Made by a program: the position numbers and the translations under genes. DNA of 64,000 bases from positions 3,284,479 through 3,348,478 of the forward strand of contig NC_068977.1 in the NCBI RefSeq assembly GCF_016808095.1. The letters run 5' to 3'. This document shows positions 22,220 through 35,982 of the stretch, piece after piece. This DNA is from Vigna angularis. Lineage: Eukaryota > Streptophyta > Magnoliopsida > Fabales > Fabaceae. A model generated the notes under the pieces. The model was given only the letters and a program-made list of their open reading frames with translations, made no database searches and was not told the origin of the DNA. The first letter of the stretch is position 1; every line of letters starts with the position of its first letter.

Positions 22220-25200
22220 TTATTTAATAATAAATACAAGTTTATAGTTAAATGACGGAATAAAAATTTTTCACAATATTAGTAGATATATTGTCTATAC
22301 AACTTTATTTTCATTCCGTCACTAGGGTTTTAGCAACATAGTATCTAATATGTTTCTTTTTTTCTAATAAGATTTTTGAGTTTGTCCCACTAATTGAAAA
22401 CTTAATTTTTTTTAAATGATTAATAATTTAAAAACAAAAGGTGTACTCTTGTTTGTTTTAACTTATTAAAAGATAAAGGAAAATTTCATTCTTTAAACGA
22501 ATAATGATCGATTTGTTTTGATGACAATATCTATATAATTAATTTCTATATTCTTTGAATACTTTCTAAAACTATAATCACCCATAAGAGTAATAGTAAT
22601 GGTTGAATTTAATTTAATGAAATATTACTTAAAAAAGAAGTTTTTTCCACACATTTTACAATACATTTTTAAATATTTGTAAGTTGTACCAATTCATTAA
22701 ATTTGTAATAAAATCCAAAGGTTGGAGTCTCAAGACACTTTTGTAAAACCCTAGAATTCGTAGGTCAACCTATTTAAATGTCATTAAGTTTGGCATTAGC
22801 ATAATCATCAAATGCTAAATAATATAATTATACAACATTTGAGCCAAGTTGGATGGTAACTCATATATTCTCTTGTTTAGTCAGTGTATGTAATGGTTGA
22901 ATAACTTATCATTAGATTAAAAAATTATAATTTAATTATGATTTTACTTATCTAATCTTCGTCATTAAAAAATAATCTCAATCAAATTAAAAAAAATATT
23001 TCCGTTCTAATTTACTACTTTTCTTACTAAACTACTATTGATAATTACATTTATAACTATTTAGGATAAACATATATATGTAACAAAATATAACAAGATT
23101 TCATTACTTAGGGTATATTGTTTTTTTTCAAAATTATTTTTAATTATAACTATTTCTTTTATGTGAAATACATCCAACACAGTTATTTTTTTATTTTTTA
23201 ATAAATACAAGAAAAAAAACATATATTTGTTTTGTTGGTGTGGTGTGGGTCCAACGAACATGGATTGCGTGTGAATGTGGTCAGAAATCAGAACATAAGA
23301 TCCAAAATTCATTCACGGGATTCTTCTGTCACACTTTCTCTTTCTCTGTCTCTTTGTCCCCATTTTTCCAATTGCCTCTATCAAATTCCAATTTTAACCA
23401 ACCATCCCTTCAAAATCCTAATTTAATTTCCTTCTTCTAAATCATCTCCATTCCCAAAGATTCAATCTTTATCATAAAATCTCTTCGTCATAACAGTTAA
23501 AACAAGTCAAACAGAACAGACATTTTTTTCCCTTTTGCCTAAAAATTTTCCTTTGAAAATGTGCTGATTCAATACTTCAATATTAAATAAACAAAATCTC
23601 AAACTCTTTTAGTAGGGTTTTTATTATTTCAATAAAAATTAAAATCTCAATCACATGCTACATTGAAAAATCTAACTATATCAGTTAAAATATTTAAAGT
23701 AGAATAACTTAAAATGTTGTGTGTTAGAAGAACAACTGATCTCAGAAATGTGATAAAATTTTTCTTTTGTGACAAGACACTTACATTTTTTAAAAATATA
23801 ATTAAAAATATATTTTTTATTTGATATTGTTTTTGTAATTTTTTTTAAAAAGTATAATAATTCAGTTTTTGGGATTATTTATCTTTATTTATAATATGTA
23901 TTAAATGATATCGTTGTTCAATATTTAACTCTGCTGGGCGATGAAGGATGACGAAATTAATTTTATTACTCTGTTCTTCTTTTGTCCACCTTTATTGTTC
24001 AGAAATGGTGTATATTTTATTTTACTAAGGAAAATATTTTTATAATAGTTTTTTAACAATTTTTTTATAATTATTTACGTAATAGTTTGTGATTAGACTA
24101 ATAAAATAGTAAGATCGTAGTCTATTATCAAAAAAGTTATTAATACAATACTTATTTTAAACAGAGAAAAAAAAAAACAGGAGCAATTTGATGGAAATAA
24201 CGAGAACCATTCATTCTAAATTTTTGTGCATTTTAATGTGATGTGATATGTCACTAAGTTGTTCTCAAAGAAAATGTATGCTATTGATCAAGCTTCCTAG
24301 TTATCAACATTAGCTCCTACCAAATCATCCATATTTCAATGTGTTTTTATTAATCTATGCATGATTTGTTTTCTAAGCTTTATCTGAATTTGATGTAAAG
24401 ACAGGAACAAAGTTTTAAATTCGATAAAATAAAAGATTGAATATGAATTTACATACATGTAAAATATATTTCTTTTGATAAAAAATTGTTTAAAAATAAT
24501 ATTAAAAATTAATTTATAAAAATTTAATTAAAACAAACAATATCTTTATCAGTATAAAAACGCGTTTATTCCAACTATTTTTTGACATTTCATATACCTT
24601 ATCTCCTTGTTATCTGCACGGCAACACATTAAAACGAGGAATCTTCCCACTTTCCATTTTTGTCTGTTGTTCACATATTCTTTCCCTTATATCATACTCT
24701 ACCATGTGTTTAGAGGAACAAAAATATACCACTAAAATGACTTCACACAATTTTTCAGTTTATTAAGTGTTCTTAAGTTTCACACATAATCTTATTTTAT
24801 ACAAAAATAAATAAATAAATGTTTCTTATCAGTTCAAGATGGTGATTATGTTCCCTTAGATGTACACAAGTTGAGTGTTATACCATTCAATTTCAAACCT
24901 TTCCTCCACACATAATTCTTTTGAAAACCTCAGTATAAAGTAATTTAGGTTTCAATTCATTTTTTATAAAATTAATTTCTTCAATAAGCATTATCCTACT
25001 TGTATATTATAATTGATTTTTTAATTGATATTAAATATATGACACACTCTTTTCACACTTATATATATAAACTTATCGTGTATAAAAAACTAAATGAAAT
25101 TAGATATTTATTAGTAATATGATAATAGTCTCATAAGAAACAGCACAAAAGACTCAATAAATTTTACAATAATAAATTTTGATAAAAAAAAAAAACCTAA

Positions 25201-26532
25201 GTTTTAAGAAATTAATTGGTCAGATTAAATTTATCTAATAAAATTTGTTCAAAAATGAATTTCTAGTAGGCAGAGAAAATTGGATTTGCTAAACGAAAAT
25301 TGAACATTAAATTTGGAAGAAACACGGTATAAAATTCAGTCAAATCATGAAGAAGACTTGAAGATGAAAAATTCATTTTTTTTAAAATTTCACTAACAAA
25401 AAATCAAGTTCTCATATTTAAAAAATCGAATGATACAAATATGGTTTTAAAATATTAAAGATACGTCTTGGAATAGAGGAACTAGCATGAACATCAAAAT
25501 TCTATTGAAGTTATTGTTAACTTCTTAATAAATGCACTAGTAGGAATAGTATAATGGATAAATCAACTTGCCTCTACCATGATTAATACTAGTTAGACAA
25601 TTTGTATTTTTACTTACTAATATTCAAGAACTTTAAATAAATAGAGAGAATAACTTCTATCCTTAAATATGATCAATAAATTAAACAAGATGTTTATAAA
25701 TTTTCTAAAAGTATTGCCATAAAAAGAAAAACTACCAAGGAAAGGGGAAAATGTTGATGAAGAAGACAAAAGGTGATCTAGGAAAAGAGAAAATTATAAA
25801 AGAAATCTTTGCCTAAATTTGTTTCTCACCGTTTTCCACACTACCCATCACCATTTTTCTATCCATTTTTGTTTCCTTTCCACATATAGAAGGACATTTT
25901 TTCACTTTCTTCTTACTATTATTCTCTTTACCTTGTGCCCTCTCCCTTCTTATAGATTTGAATTCATATTAAGAAAATACTTGATGCCCGAAGCAATCAA
26001 TGACGTTTCCTTAATGAACAACATATAAACTATTTAGAAAAGGAGAGAAATGTTTTCAACATACCATTTTCATATAAACTACACTAATTAACATGCACTT
26101 GTTTTTTACTTAGTTAAGTCTACATAAAACTTACATACTAGTGAAGAATTTGTTCCAAGCATTTATCCAGAAAAAGGACATTCAACATGCCAAGGCACGG
26201 CCACATCTTATAAGTTGCTTAGCCGAACACCATTTGCTTTCCAAATAATATAAACCAAACTATAACCACTGTTGGATGCAGATGAAGACTATGTATATAA
26301 CATTAAAACCATGCAATTTTGTGATTTCTGCCGGTGGCATTCACATCAAAAACTCAGAAATAAAGGGAAGGTGAGGCATGATTTCATTGTACAACTATCT
26401 TATGATGCTGTGGTCTTGATTAATCAGACTGACCTACATCAAGTACTGAGAAAGGAGAAGGACCTAGAATATCAAACTGCTCTATAAATCAACATCAATG
26501 ATTTTTCCTAAATCAACTGGCAGGAATAAAGA
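22220..26532. other. Gene-poor AT-rich spacer
   Basis: No coding region supported. A CT-rich stretch at about 23310-23460 looks like a plant 5' leader or core promoter but has no open frame after it. The short frame at 26272-26487 has no recognisable domain and lies beyond the 3' end of the WD40-like gene. Confidence 0.5.
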
Positions 26533-29500
26533 TCAGTAGTAGGCATCAAGATATTGATATTGGTGCTTCCTATTATACTGTAGCAAGCTTGCATATGTCC
26601 TGTCCCAGATTCCAATATACATACACTCATCATCAGGACTCAGACAAACCCCAGAAATTTCTCCAAAGAAATCAATCTCTTGCCGTATTTTGTAGTCTGC
26701 CTTTGTGCTATAAACGTGCACAAAATCTGCAGGCTCAGCAACCACCATATATTGACCATCTGAAGAAAACCGAATAGAACGGGTTGCCCCTAGGTTACCC
26801 CTGACAATGGCAACAGGAGAAGATAAGTGTCTAACATCCCATACTCTGCAAGTCTTATCCTGATTCCCCGTTGCAAAGGTACACCCATTGGGATGCCATG
26901 CAGAAGCAAAAGAGTAATCTCGATGACCAACCAAAGTAGCAACAGTCTAAGAAATCAAACAAGTCACAAAGATGTTAGTGGAAGTTTCTTCAGCATGGTA
27001 TGCTGTTTTTGGAAAGTATAAAACTACAAGGTAACTACATAATGCTTAATTAATTTCATTACATTCGTATCTTCATCTCCCTTTCCCAACACTTTTCATA
27101 TCTAGCATGCATTCACTATCCCTTGGAGATGTTTAACAATGACTACCCGTATGACCACATCATATAGCATATATGTTCAATGAAAGTTTTACTCGTTTCA
27201 CATTCACTACCCATACAGCTCCATTAGCAAATGCATGAACTAAATCAAAGACTGCATTCATCGGGAAAAAGACAAAAAAATATACTTGAACAAAAGTTTC
27301 CAACAACTGTATGATCAAGTGAAACCAAGTACCTTCCCATTCTGAGGATCCACCAGCAGCCCATCCAGGTTATCTCCAACAACAGTCATAAGCTTACGGT
27401 CTGGACTGATTGATGTGTGCTGCATAAGGAATCAAGGCAGATCAAAACTGCATTTTCTTGGAAGTAGAAATGATGTAGAAAAAATAGTTGAAGTTCATAC
27501 AAATTGTGAATGCAACTGCCATGCTCAAATCAAGAAAATCAGTTTAAGACAATCAAACAGTAGAAGAAAAAATTTAACATGGAAACTAGTTAACTTCAAT
27601 CCATCTTTGGCTTTAATTGATTATGCTCTATTTCCTTTTAATCAAGACATGCAATTTGGAACCTGAATTCCTGTGGTATTTTTCAAAATTTCAAACAAAT
27701 CTTATTTCAATTTCTCACTTATCCTCCTACAAGGGAAAGACTATCTCCATATAAGTCCATTTGGAAATCAAAAGCTTCTTCAAAGGTCAACTTTTCGAGC
27801 AAGAAATGAGTTTGTCCAAGTGGCATGAATCAGTTTCTTCATGTCCCCTTTTAAGGGTTTGGAAATACAAAAAAAATGAAAATCAAAACAATATGGCTGG
27901 ATAGTTTGTAAAGTGCATGTGAGTTGAAAGGAATGCTTGTATTTATGATTACAAGGGTACATCATATCCTTTAATGGAATCAACAAATAAGATATGCAAA
28001 GAGATTGGACAACACTCCTACACTAACTAGGTTTTACAGTTATAGGACTTCAGTATTTTGGTGTCTTTGTTTTGGTTTTCTTTTTAAGTTCTAAGAGTTC
28101 TTATCCTGAAACTTATGGTACTGTTTTCTTTTCACTTTCTAATATATTTTCTTCTAACCAACTGAAAAAAGAAAGAAGGAACTACAAGAAATGGAAATCG
28201 GAATGAACCTGAGTGAGAGAATAACTAGCTAACAAGCAGCAATTGAAAAAGAAAATAAAATAAAAAAATATACTGCATAAGTCAGATTTCTCTTAGAGGT
28301 GCTTACATTCACTGGCCAAGAGAACTGGAAGTTATTCAAAAGCTGAAACCTTTCTGTGTCATATTCTCTCACACCACAATCATTATTGGAAGCAATAATA
28401 TGAGTTGCACCACTGCAAAAGTTTTCATGTCAAGCCGTGTTCATGTTCCAAACAGAGACAAATATAACTTGGTATGAAAAATACCTCAAGCTGTCATATA
28501 TTTCAATTGCATTTGTTATGGCATTATCATCATGTGTGGTCCGTGTACAAAAGCTTACTCCCTTCTGATCCAAACGCTGCATTCAGAATAGACAATATAA
28601 GTTGCAGCACACAATCCTAATCTTAGTATGATAAAATTGAGAATTGGGGAGAGATAGTAGGCTTGCGTAGTAGCAATAATTCCTATCACATACCCAATAA
28701 AATGGAACAATTAATCTATATACTAAGTATATATTGCCAACCCAAATAGAAGGAAGCCCCAAGAAGAGAACAAAGGAGAAAAAGTAAAACACCACAATCA
28801 TAGAATCCGAAATATCTAATAACGCAAGATGTGCAAACAAAGGAAGGTTTGACCCCCAAAAACCAAGGGTGATTAACTACAAGTTAATCCTAGTGATTAA
28901 GTTGAGCTTGATTGAGAAGTTATTGTGAATTATGATAGAAACAAGAGTATTAGAAATAAGGGAGACCAAGCTCCTCACAAGTAAAGGTAGTAATTTTAAA
29001 GTGAAAATAGGACGGTATTCCTGCAATTATCAGTAACATAAAAATGAATATCAAGAAACACCTTTTTGAGCCTAACTGATCCAAACAGATCTTTTGTTCA
29101 CGAGCTTCACTAGTAAATCTATATACTAGTCCTCAAAGTCAAAGTTCAACAAAATTTAACAGGGAATCTAACAGAAAATGAAATCTAACAAAAATGTTTC
29201 CCTCTTTAGAACATATAAGAATCATATCAAAAGATGAAATTTTTGAACAATAAGAGTGAGTTAACACAAACTTTTAGTAACTTAATGCAAAGGACCACCT
29301 ATCAACAAAACCCTACATAGCACTGATTCCATATAGATAACCTGCTATTCTTTTAAAGAACACGTAGCCCTTTATGACCACCTGCCTTATATTTTACATG
29401 GGAGAATTTATTCACAGCAACCCGCACATTCAAGAAAAATTAATGTCTCCCAATGGATAGATGTTCAAGCAATATATAAATATATCATTAATAATACAAA

Positions 29501-31226
29501 GTCATTCATCTTTAATAGAGTATCGGAAGCATAAATCATGCGGACTCACCTTACAAGTAAGCTCTCCTTGGAAGCCACCAGCAACAAGAAGTTTATCCTT
29601 GACAGCCAATGTGCTAATCTGGGTCTGAGAAAATCCTTCCAACAAATTTCCTACATGTCTCTACAAGACCAAAGAATGCACAGTTAAGTAAAGCAAAGAA
29701 ATAAGATATGTATACTTAAATAAAGCAATGCTGAAGCCATTTAGATTGTGTTCTAGTATAAAATTCGTCATAATTTGCACTCTTAACTAAATCGTTTTCT
29801 CAAATGAACCATGATAACTTCTCTGATTCATTAACCACACATGTATACTTATCAACTAGGTTTCTCATGTTTAAAGAAATTATAGGTTCCGCATAAGACT
29901 TGCATTCATAAAGCACGGAAAAGACACAAGTAACATTTCAATTCCTCTATCTTTATAGATGAACAAGATTGTGTAAGGGACTGCATTACCTCCGTAGGGG
30001 CCACGTGCCCAGCAAAATTGATTATCTCAGACAAGGTACCACTTATAGATGACCAGTGATTAACTGAGTAGTTGGAGACAAGGTAGACATCATGCTTTGA
30101 GGTTGCCCATACCAAGTTTCTCAGCTGCATGTCACAAACAATTGTCACTAGGGTAGACTTTTTCCTTCATCAGTAAAATCCATTACATTAAGCTTGAATA
30201 TCATTTAGATAAGGAATCCAAACCTACTTTTGTAAGACCACAAACCATACAGAGAAACAGAACCGCTGTGTCCAATGAAAATGGACACATGCTTGTTTTA
30301 TTTTTATTTGATATATAATATAAAACAAACCCAATCCATCTTCTACAGGACTGTTGTTTCTCAATGTCCACGAAGAAAATCAATGTACAAGAAGTACAGC
30401 CACACACAATCAATAACATTTTGGTTAATTATATAACACAGGAAACCACCCAAACACTCAAGTTTCAACTTTCAAGTCATGTTAAAGCAAAGTTTATCAG
30501 CCATTCAAATCGCAGGAAAATAACTAGGTGCATCACCAAATGAAAAAGTCAACAAACCTGAAAATGAAGGATGGTAGGCTTAACCATTCTTGTGTTATAG
30601 AAGAACTCATAGTAATTGCCACCCTTCTCCATTTGCTTGGACTCCTGGGACCCGAAATAGGAGAAAAATAAATAAATAAATAAACTTTGAACATCAAAAC
30701 ATTTAGTCAAACGAATTCACTGCTATTTCCATCCTCCCAACAACCCTAAACAAAGGACAATAAAAAAGGGCAAAGAAGAAACAGAAAGGAAAAGACCTTG
30801 TCCACAGCATCCCCAGATGTAAGAATGTTCTCAAAATTCCTGTATTGCTCAAGCCTTGTCAACCTGTACCTTTCCCTTGATATGTTCAACCTCTCCCATG
30901 GAATTCCCTGAATGTCCTTTCCCTTTCTTGCCTGTGCAGCTGACGTATCAGTCACCTTAGTAAGCTGTTCCAATCACCAAACACATACACAAAAAAAAAG
31001 AAACAAACTCCCTCTCAGTTCAATCAATAGATACATAAAACAACTCAAAAAACTAAAAATTAAAAATAAAAATGCAAACCCGAAAAGAGAATAGGAAATG
31101 AAAAAAACAAACCATTTCATATTCATCAAGAGCAGCATCCCCACCATGGTTTTGGTAATCAATTTCATCAAAGAAATCGTCTTCGTCCATTTGATCAAAA
31201 GGGTTCATGTCATCATGGTTGGACAT
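26533..31226 (-). CDS. WD40-repeat protein, C2A9.03-like family
   Basis: Nine exons, all GT-AG: 31113-31226, 30797-30964, 30558-30644, 29990-30124, 29550-29660, 28485-28576, 28307-28412, 27333-27419 and 26533-26946. Together they give 437 residues. The start MSNHDDMNPFDQMDEDD was preferred over an in-frame ATG 12 codons upstream because the acidic N-terminus is typical of the family. The clearest WD unit is residues 301-339 (GHRDYSFASAWHPNG ... DKTCRVWDVR), followed by another blade (SIRFSSDGQYMVVA) and a conserved tail ending YQYLDAYY. WD proteins form beta-propellers that hold protein complexes together; the plant members like this one are usually annotated only as 'uncharacterized WD repeat-containing protein C2A9.03', after a fission-yeast relative, and I know of no assigned role. 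All exons agree in phase and no lesion is seen. Confidence 0.88.
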
Positions 31227-33640
31227 GGTGTCTTTCGTGCGTCCAAGTTCAACCCTTTTCAATAGATTATTGCAGTGTGTCCGTGCATTCGTTGTAGGAA
31301 CAGAAAGAAGAACGAAGACACGAAAGAAACACGGTTACCTCTTCTCCTGCATCTTAATATATCAATATAAAATTCTGAGCGAAAGAATAAAGCAATAAAT
31401 GAGATTAAAGGGTTTCTTTACCCTGTGCTTCCAAACAAAAACAATTAAAATATTTATATAAATATTTAATATCTCGTAGGTCCAAAAGAAACGCTATAAA
31501 TCCTGAGAAAAATACAATAAAAAATTAATATATTTTAAGAATTAAATATATATATTGATAACGTAGGGTCAATAAATTTATTTTACCGTTTAAAAAGATT
31601 AACAATGTTAAGACATAATTATTAAATTTATGAGTCAAATACGTTTGTACTCTTAATTTTAGATATAAAATTGAAATTTGATACAAATTTCTCACACTTT
31701 CATATATTTTTTTCTTTAAATTTTAAAAATAAATTTTAATTTAATTATATTAATTTTTTTAATACATAAAGGTATTATCAACTCAGGTTAATTGTAAGAA
31801 AAATATAATGTTATTGAATTAAATTGATTATATTTTTTATTTTTAAAAATATGAAACTAAAATAATTGAAAAGTTGAAAGAATAGGAATTTGATAGATGT
31901 GATTAATTAAGTTGATGATATAGAAGTAAAAAGGTGTGAAGATGATAAGAATATTAGTGGTGATAATTAGTAAGGGAGGAAAAGGCAATGGGTAGTATCG
32001 ATTGCATTGCGAATTGCGATGGGAATGTGGATATAGGATTGAGTAAAGAGACATTCATTGATTGTGTAATGTGTTTTGTTGTGTTGTGTGTGTATGGACA
32101 AAAGAGAAAGAGATGATGACAACCTCGTGCTCCTGGGACACTCCCCTCTTCTTCTATTCATCTTTTTTCTTTTTCTTCTATTTATTTATTCACTATCTTC
32201 CACCGCACTACCCAATTCCTTATCCCTACCACTTCTTACATCACTATTATTTTTAAATAATAATCTACTACTCTACCTTCACTACTTTTATAAATAATTA
32301 TTTCAGTATTTTTGTATTATTAAGATGTATGATTGATTTTTTTCTTTTGCATAGTCAATATATAAAAAATTTGGACGAAAAAAGACACGCCCATTCAAAA
32401 AGTGAAGACATGCCACAAACCGCAATCAAAAGCTTCCTATTTTATTCATCAAACCTACTTACTACACCTCATCGACAAAATCAAACAGAAAGAACAAGCT
32501 TTCTGTTCACTTTAGTCCTTTTAGCTACACCCTACTTAACACTTCCCCCAGTGCCTTATAAAGAAACAAATGAGTTTATTATTTTATTCTAATTATAAGA
32601 AATATGAATCAACTTTGAAAGTACATAAACTGCTTATTCTTTTTTGTATCTTTTTCTTATTGTGGAATGTATTAATGAAATGTTTTTACTTTAATAGTGC
32701 AAATAGATGCATTTATGTAACAAAATAAAGATTCATTCGTCAGAAAGTGTTGTCAGACTATTTGAAAACTTAGTACTTATATTATTTGATCGAATATTTA
32801 AAAATAGAATTTAAATTAACCATATTATTAATTGTAGAAAAGAGGAATGTAGCTTGCAAGCTTTAATGGACACGACAAATATACATTCACTTCACTCATC
32901 AGGGATATGTCCTATCAAATGAACAAACCTTAACAGAGACGGAATGGCATACGTAAAGGATGTTTACTATGCTATGATGTGCTACAGAGTTTTGACAAAG
33001 ACAAAAGAGTTGAAAAGGGTCACTTCTTATGTGTTGGTGGGGTTGTTCCAGTTACAGCTCGTGAGATTGATCTTGACATTACTATTTATTTTCATTTATG
33101 GACAATGATACTTTAATTTACCAGAGTAATCTCCCTAACATACATAAAGTTAATACTTGATAAGGCACGGAACCCAATAATTAAATGACGAATCAGCTAG
33201 AGCAAAAATAATTGCATAATTAGATGAAGAATCAGCAACAAGAATTACTGCATGAACGTATTTCAATCTCTCTGCGTCAATGGTTCATTGGCTCTGTTGG
33301 CATTTGCTTCTCTACAATTTCGTATAGCACCTTTATACTTCCTTCCTGCACCTTTATAGTTGTGGGAAAATGTCCAAATTGTTTATGGATTGGATTCCAG
33401 GTTATAAAATTCAAAAATCTATCAGATTTTTCAATCAGAAAATCTTCCTTAGATTGGACAATCTAAAATTAAAAAATATATTTCAGATTGGACAATCTAA
33501 AAATAAATATAAGAAGTAACCATGAGGATGGAAGAAGAAATACCCTGCTCTTCTGGCTGGGCACCTATTACTACTTTCGGTCAAGAGTAGAGTAGTTCAT
33601 ATGTCGTATAGAACCGTTCCTCTTCTTTCCAGGAGTATTG
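31227..33640. other. Intergenic region upstream of the WD40-like gene
   Basis: Presumed promoter of the WD40-like gene at its left end, then AT-rich DNA. A T/C-rich patch near 32150-32240 gives short frames with no domain. Two copies of AGATTGGACAATCTAAA (near 33451 and 33485) are a small local repeat. No gene is supported. Confidence 0.5.
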
Positions 33641-33645
33641 CTTGT

Positions 33646-33765
33646 TATTAGAAAGTGAGTTTATGCCTAACTCATCCCCACAAAACCGGCTTGTAGGGTG
33701 AGGTTTGCACCTCATTTATATATTATAATTTGGCCTTATCTCTAGTCGATGTGGGACTTCCAACA
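33646..33765 (-). repeat. TRIM 3' LTR
   Basis: On the minus strand it begins TGTTGGAAGTCCCACATCGA and ends CTTTCTAATA. It is 120 bp and preceded by the G-rich tract GTGAAGGGGG. The boundary is fixed by the CTTGT duplication at 33641-33645. Confidence 0.9.
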
Positions 33766-33899
33766 CACCCCCTTCACGCCAAGGTATAGACATCTCGTGC
33801 GTGATAGTAGAAATTGGGTGGTCCGATAACGGCCCGATTGCGGGTGGAAGAGAAGAATAGAATGCCCACTTAGAACTCGCTAGGATAGGCTCTAACCAT

Positions 33900-33963
33900 G
33901 GCTCTGATACCGTATTAGAAAGTGAGTTTTATGCCTAACTCATCCCCACAAAACCGGCTTGTA
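33900..33963 (-). repeat. Internal partial LTR with second primer-binding site
   Basis: 33913-33963 is the last 51 bp of the LTR, next to a primer-site copy at 33900-33912 (one change, final A to G on the plus strand). The piece is joined on its upper side to AGGTATAGACATC, matching the end of the TRIM leader, and then to the CCA gene. It shows that this element contains parts of two TRIM copies. Confidence 0.85.
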
Positions 33964-35359
33964 AGGTATAGACATCTTTGCCATTGATCAATTGTTTTAC
34001 GTCCCATATCCTCTCAAGGCCGAGTTTGGTTATAGCATTCTCCACAGTATTAAACAGATCTCTTCTTATGTCCAGCTGGGAGGGCTCATCCTCAATGTCA
34101 ATAGGATGTAGTATAGTAGATATCAACAGTGCAACTCGCCAAAAATCTTTAAGCTCTCTTAAGAGAAACCCTGTCAGTACCCTGACTCTAGAATAGACAG
34201 GGACATCAACCAAGTCTCCCATCCAATCATGATCGACAACTTGGTCATCCTTACCAGATGTAAGACAAGGGAACAACGACAAGAATTTATGTGATGCTTG
34301 GTGTAAATTAAGCACCACTTCCGCATCCTTAGCTTTTCGTTTAAGTGACTCCCGGATAATATGATTGACAACAGGAACCGTTTTTGCTTTTTTTTCTCTG
34401 TAAGTGGTATTTCTAAGAGGAAGAAACAAAGCAGCATAAAGTGCTAACCTTTTTTGTTCAGCAGTGAAAGTTGACTCTCCAAGTAACTGGACAAGGTTCC
34501 AAGCAGTATCCAAGCAAGAAATGCAAAGCCTTTCACATCCATCTGAAATAGCAGGTTCAAATTCAGGAGGAAGACTGAATACAATCTGAAAGAGTGTCAG
34601 ATCATAAATGTAAGTCATTGCTTTGACCGGCTGATTTCCGGATATCATAAGATCAATCTCAGTTCCAATGCGCTCTCTGCTAATTTTAGTGGCCAGAGCA
34701 TCTTTCACATCATCACATGAAGCAGCTACTTTCAGATCTTCGTCTAGGGTGAATTCAAATCTAGCACCAAATCTAATGGCTCGAAGAACTCGTAATGGGT
34801 CATCAAGAAATGTGGCTTTTGGGGGTAAAGGTGTCACAATCTTTCCGGACTTAAGATCCAGGATCCCTCTCTTAGTGAAATCTTCAACTGAGTCAGTGTT
34901 GATATTGTAGAATAAGCTGTTAATTGTCAAATCTCTCCTATATGCATCCTCTTCTGCTGTTCCAATTCTTTGCTTGGAAGGAATGCGGCTATTCTCAGTG
35001 TATTCTTCACTACGTAGGTTAACAAAATCAATCCACATATCAAACAAACGCATCCTGGCTGTTTCCAAATGTTTGGACTGGTCAGGATTGCTCTCGATGA
35101 CACAAACTCCCTGTGCATCTTCGCCGATGGACAACAAGTACTCCCTAACCTTGTCGACAAACTCAGTTCCCATCATATTGTCCAGAGCGATATCGATGTC
35201 ATAGCACTCTTTTCCTAGAAGCTTGTCGCGAACCCAGCCACCCGCGACACGGAGCTGAGTTTGGAGGTGAAAGTGGCGAAGAGTGGCAAGAAGCCTATCA
35301 AAGATGCTTCTCTCGGTATCAGATATGTCGATTCTGTCACGGACCTGAACCGTAGACAT
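33935..35359 (-). pseudogene. tRNA CCA-adding nucleotidyltransferase, retrotransposon-captured and 3'-truncated
   Basis: An uninterrupted frame of 474 codons from MSTVQVRDRIDIS. Class II nucleotidyltransferase motifs are all present: GGWVRD with DIDIA (metal-binding Asp pair) near residues 36-54, RRDLTINSLFYN (motif B), DDPLRVLRAIRFGARF (motif C) and SRERIGTEIDL (motif D). The enzyme adds CCA to tRNA 3' ends in nucleus/cytosol, mitochondria and plastids. The native sequence ends at residue 462 (LINGKD) and 12 residues read from TRIM LTR follow, so about 50 C-terminal residues are lost. Those residues lie upstream at 35719-35877. The frame is also open upstream of the chosen ATG, but that part runs into the antisense duplicate and is not native. 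Absence of introns over 1.4 kb suggests an mRNA-derived copy. Catalytic motifs look intact, so a truncated product is conceivable. Confidence 0.85.
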
Positions 35360-35661
35360 TGGTGCGCAACCGCAACTCCGAAACGACGGCGTGGCGATTC
35401 GAACGAGGGTTTTGGCGGGACGGTGAGAGTGGCTTTGAAAACTGCCACAAATATGATGGGAACTGAGTTTGTCGACAAGGTTAGGGAGTACTTGTTGTCC
35501 ATCGGCGAAGATGCACAGGGAGTTTGTGTCATCGAGAGCAATCCTGACCAGTCCAAACATTTGGAAACAGCCAGGATGCGTTTGTTTGATATGTGGATTG
35601 ATTTTGTTAACCTACGTAGTGAAGAATACACTGAGAATAGCCGCATTCCTTCCAAGCAAAG
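34968..35661. repeat. 212-bp perfect inverted repeat inside the CCA gene copy
   Basis: 34968-35179 and 35450-35661 are exact inverted copies by my reading, separated by 270 bp that contains the ATG of the CCA frame. Each arm encodes the same 70 or so residues of the enzyme (MMGTEFVDKVREYLL ... IPSKQ), one per strand. A transcript across both would fold back on itself. Confidence 0.93.
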
Positions 35662-35718
35662 CAGCTTCTCTCAATCCGAAACAATGAGAGAATAAACAAT
35701 CACTCAAGGCAATCAATC

Positions 35719-35877
35719 TCATTGCAACTTAACACGCTTAGAATTGGTTTCTCTCAACCATTCAACGCAATCCTCCGCGGTTCCAGATGGAAGGGCAAGT
35801 TGCCAAGCCATTGCTTTATCCAGCGACTCCTTTACAAGAGGCCCTCCTCCTTTAAGCCCTAAGGTATTCATAACATC
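35719..35877 (-). pseudogene. CCA-adding enzyme, displaced C-terminal segment
   Basis: Codes for the last 52 residues and stop of the enzyme (DVMNTLGLKGGG ... SKRVKLQ) with the native 3' UTR following to about 35662. It begins in GATGT, the same pentamer at which the main copy stops (33972-33976), and is preceded by TRIM leader. It lies 5' of the N-terminal part, so the gene is permuted and this piece cannot be translated as the end of that frame. Confidence 0.88.
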
Positions 35878-35982
35878 TCGTGCGTGATAGTAGAAATTGG
35901 GTGGTCCGATAACGGCCCGATTGCGGGTGGAAGAGAAGAATAGAATGCCCACTTAGAACTCGCTAGGATAGGCTCTAACCAT

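Noticed and set aside
30201..30419. Open frame in an intron of the WD40-like gene
   Set aside because: It lies between two well-defined exons, has no domain, and splice phases skip it cleanly.
35360..35560. N-terminal extension of the CCA frame upstream of residue 1
   Set aside because: Most of it reads the antisense arm of the inverted repeat and so is not native protein, although the 20 or so residues just before the chosen ATG could be from the original transit peptide.
35215..35655. Second gene on either strand overlapping the CCA start
   Set aside because: The frames arise from the 212-bp inverted repeat and simply translate the enzyme segment again or its complement.
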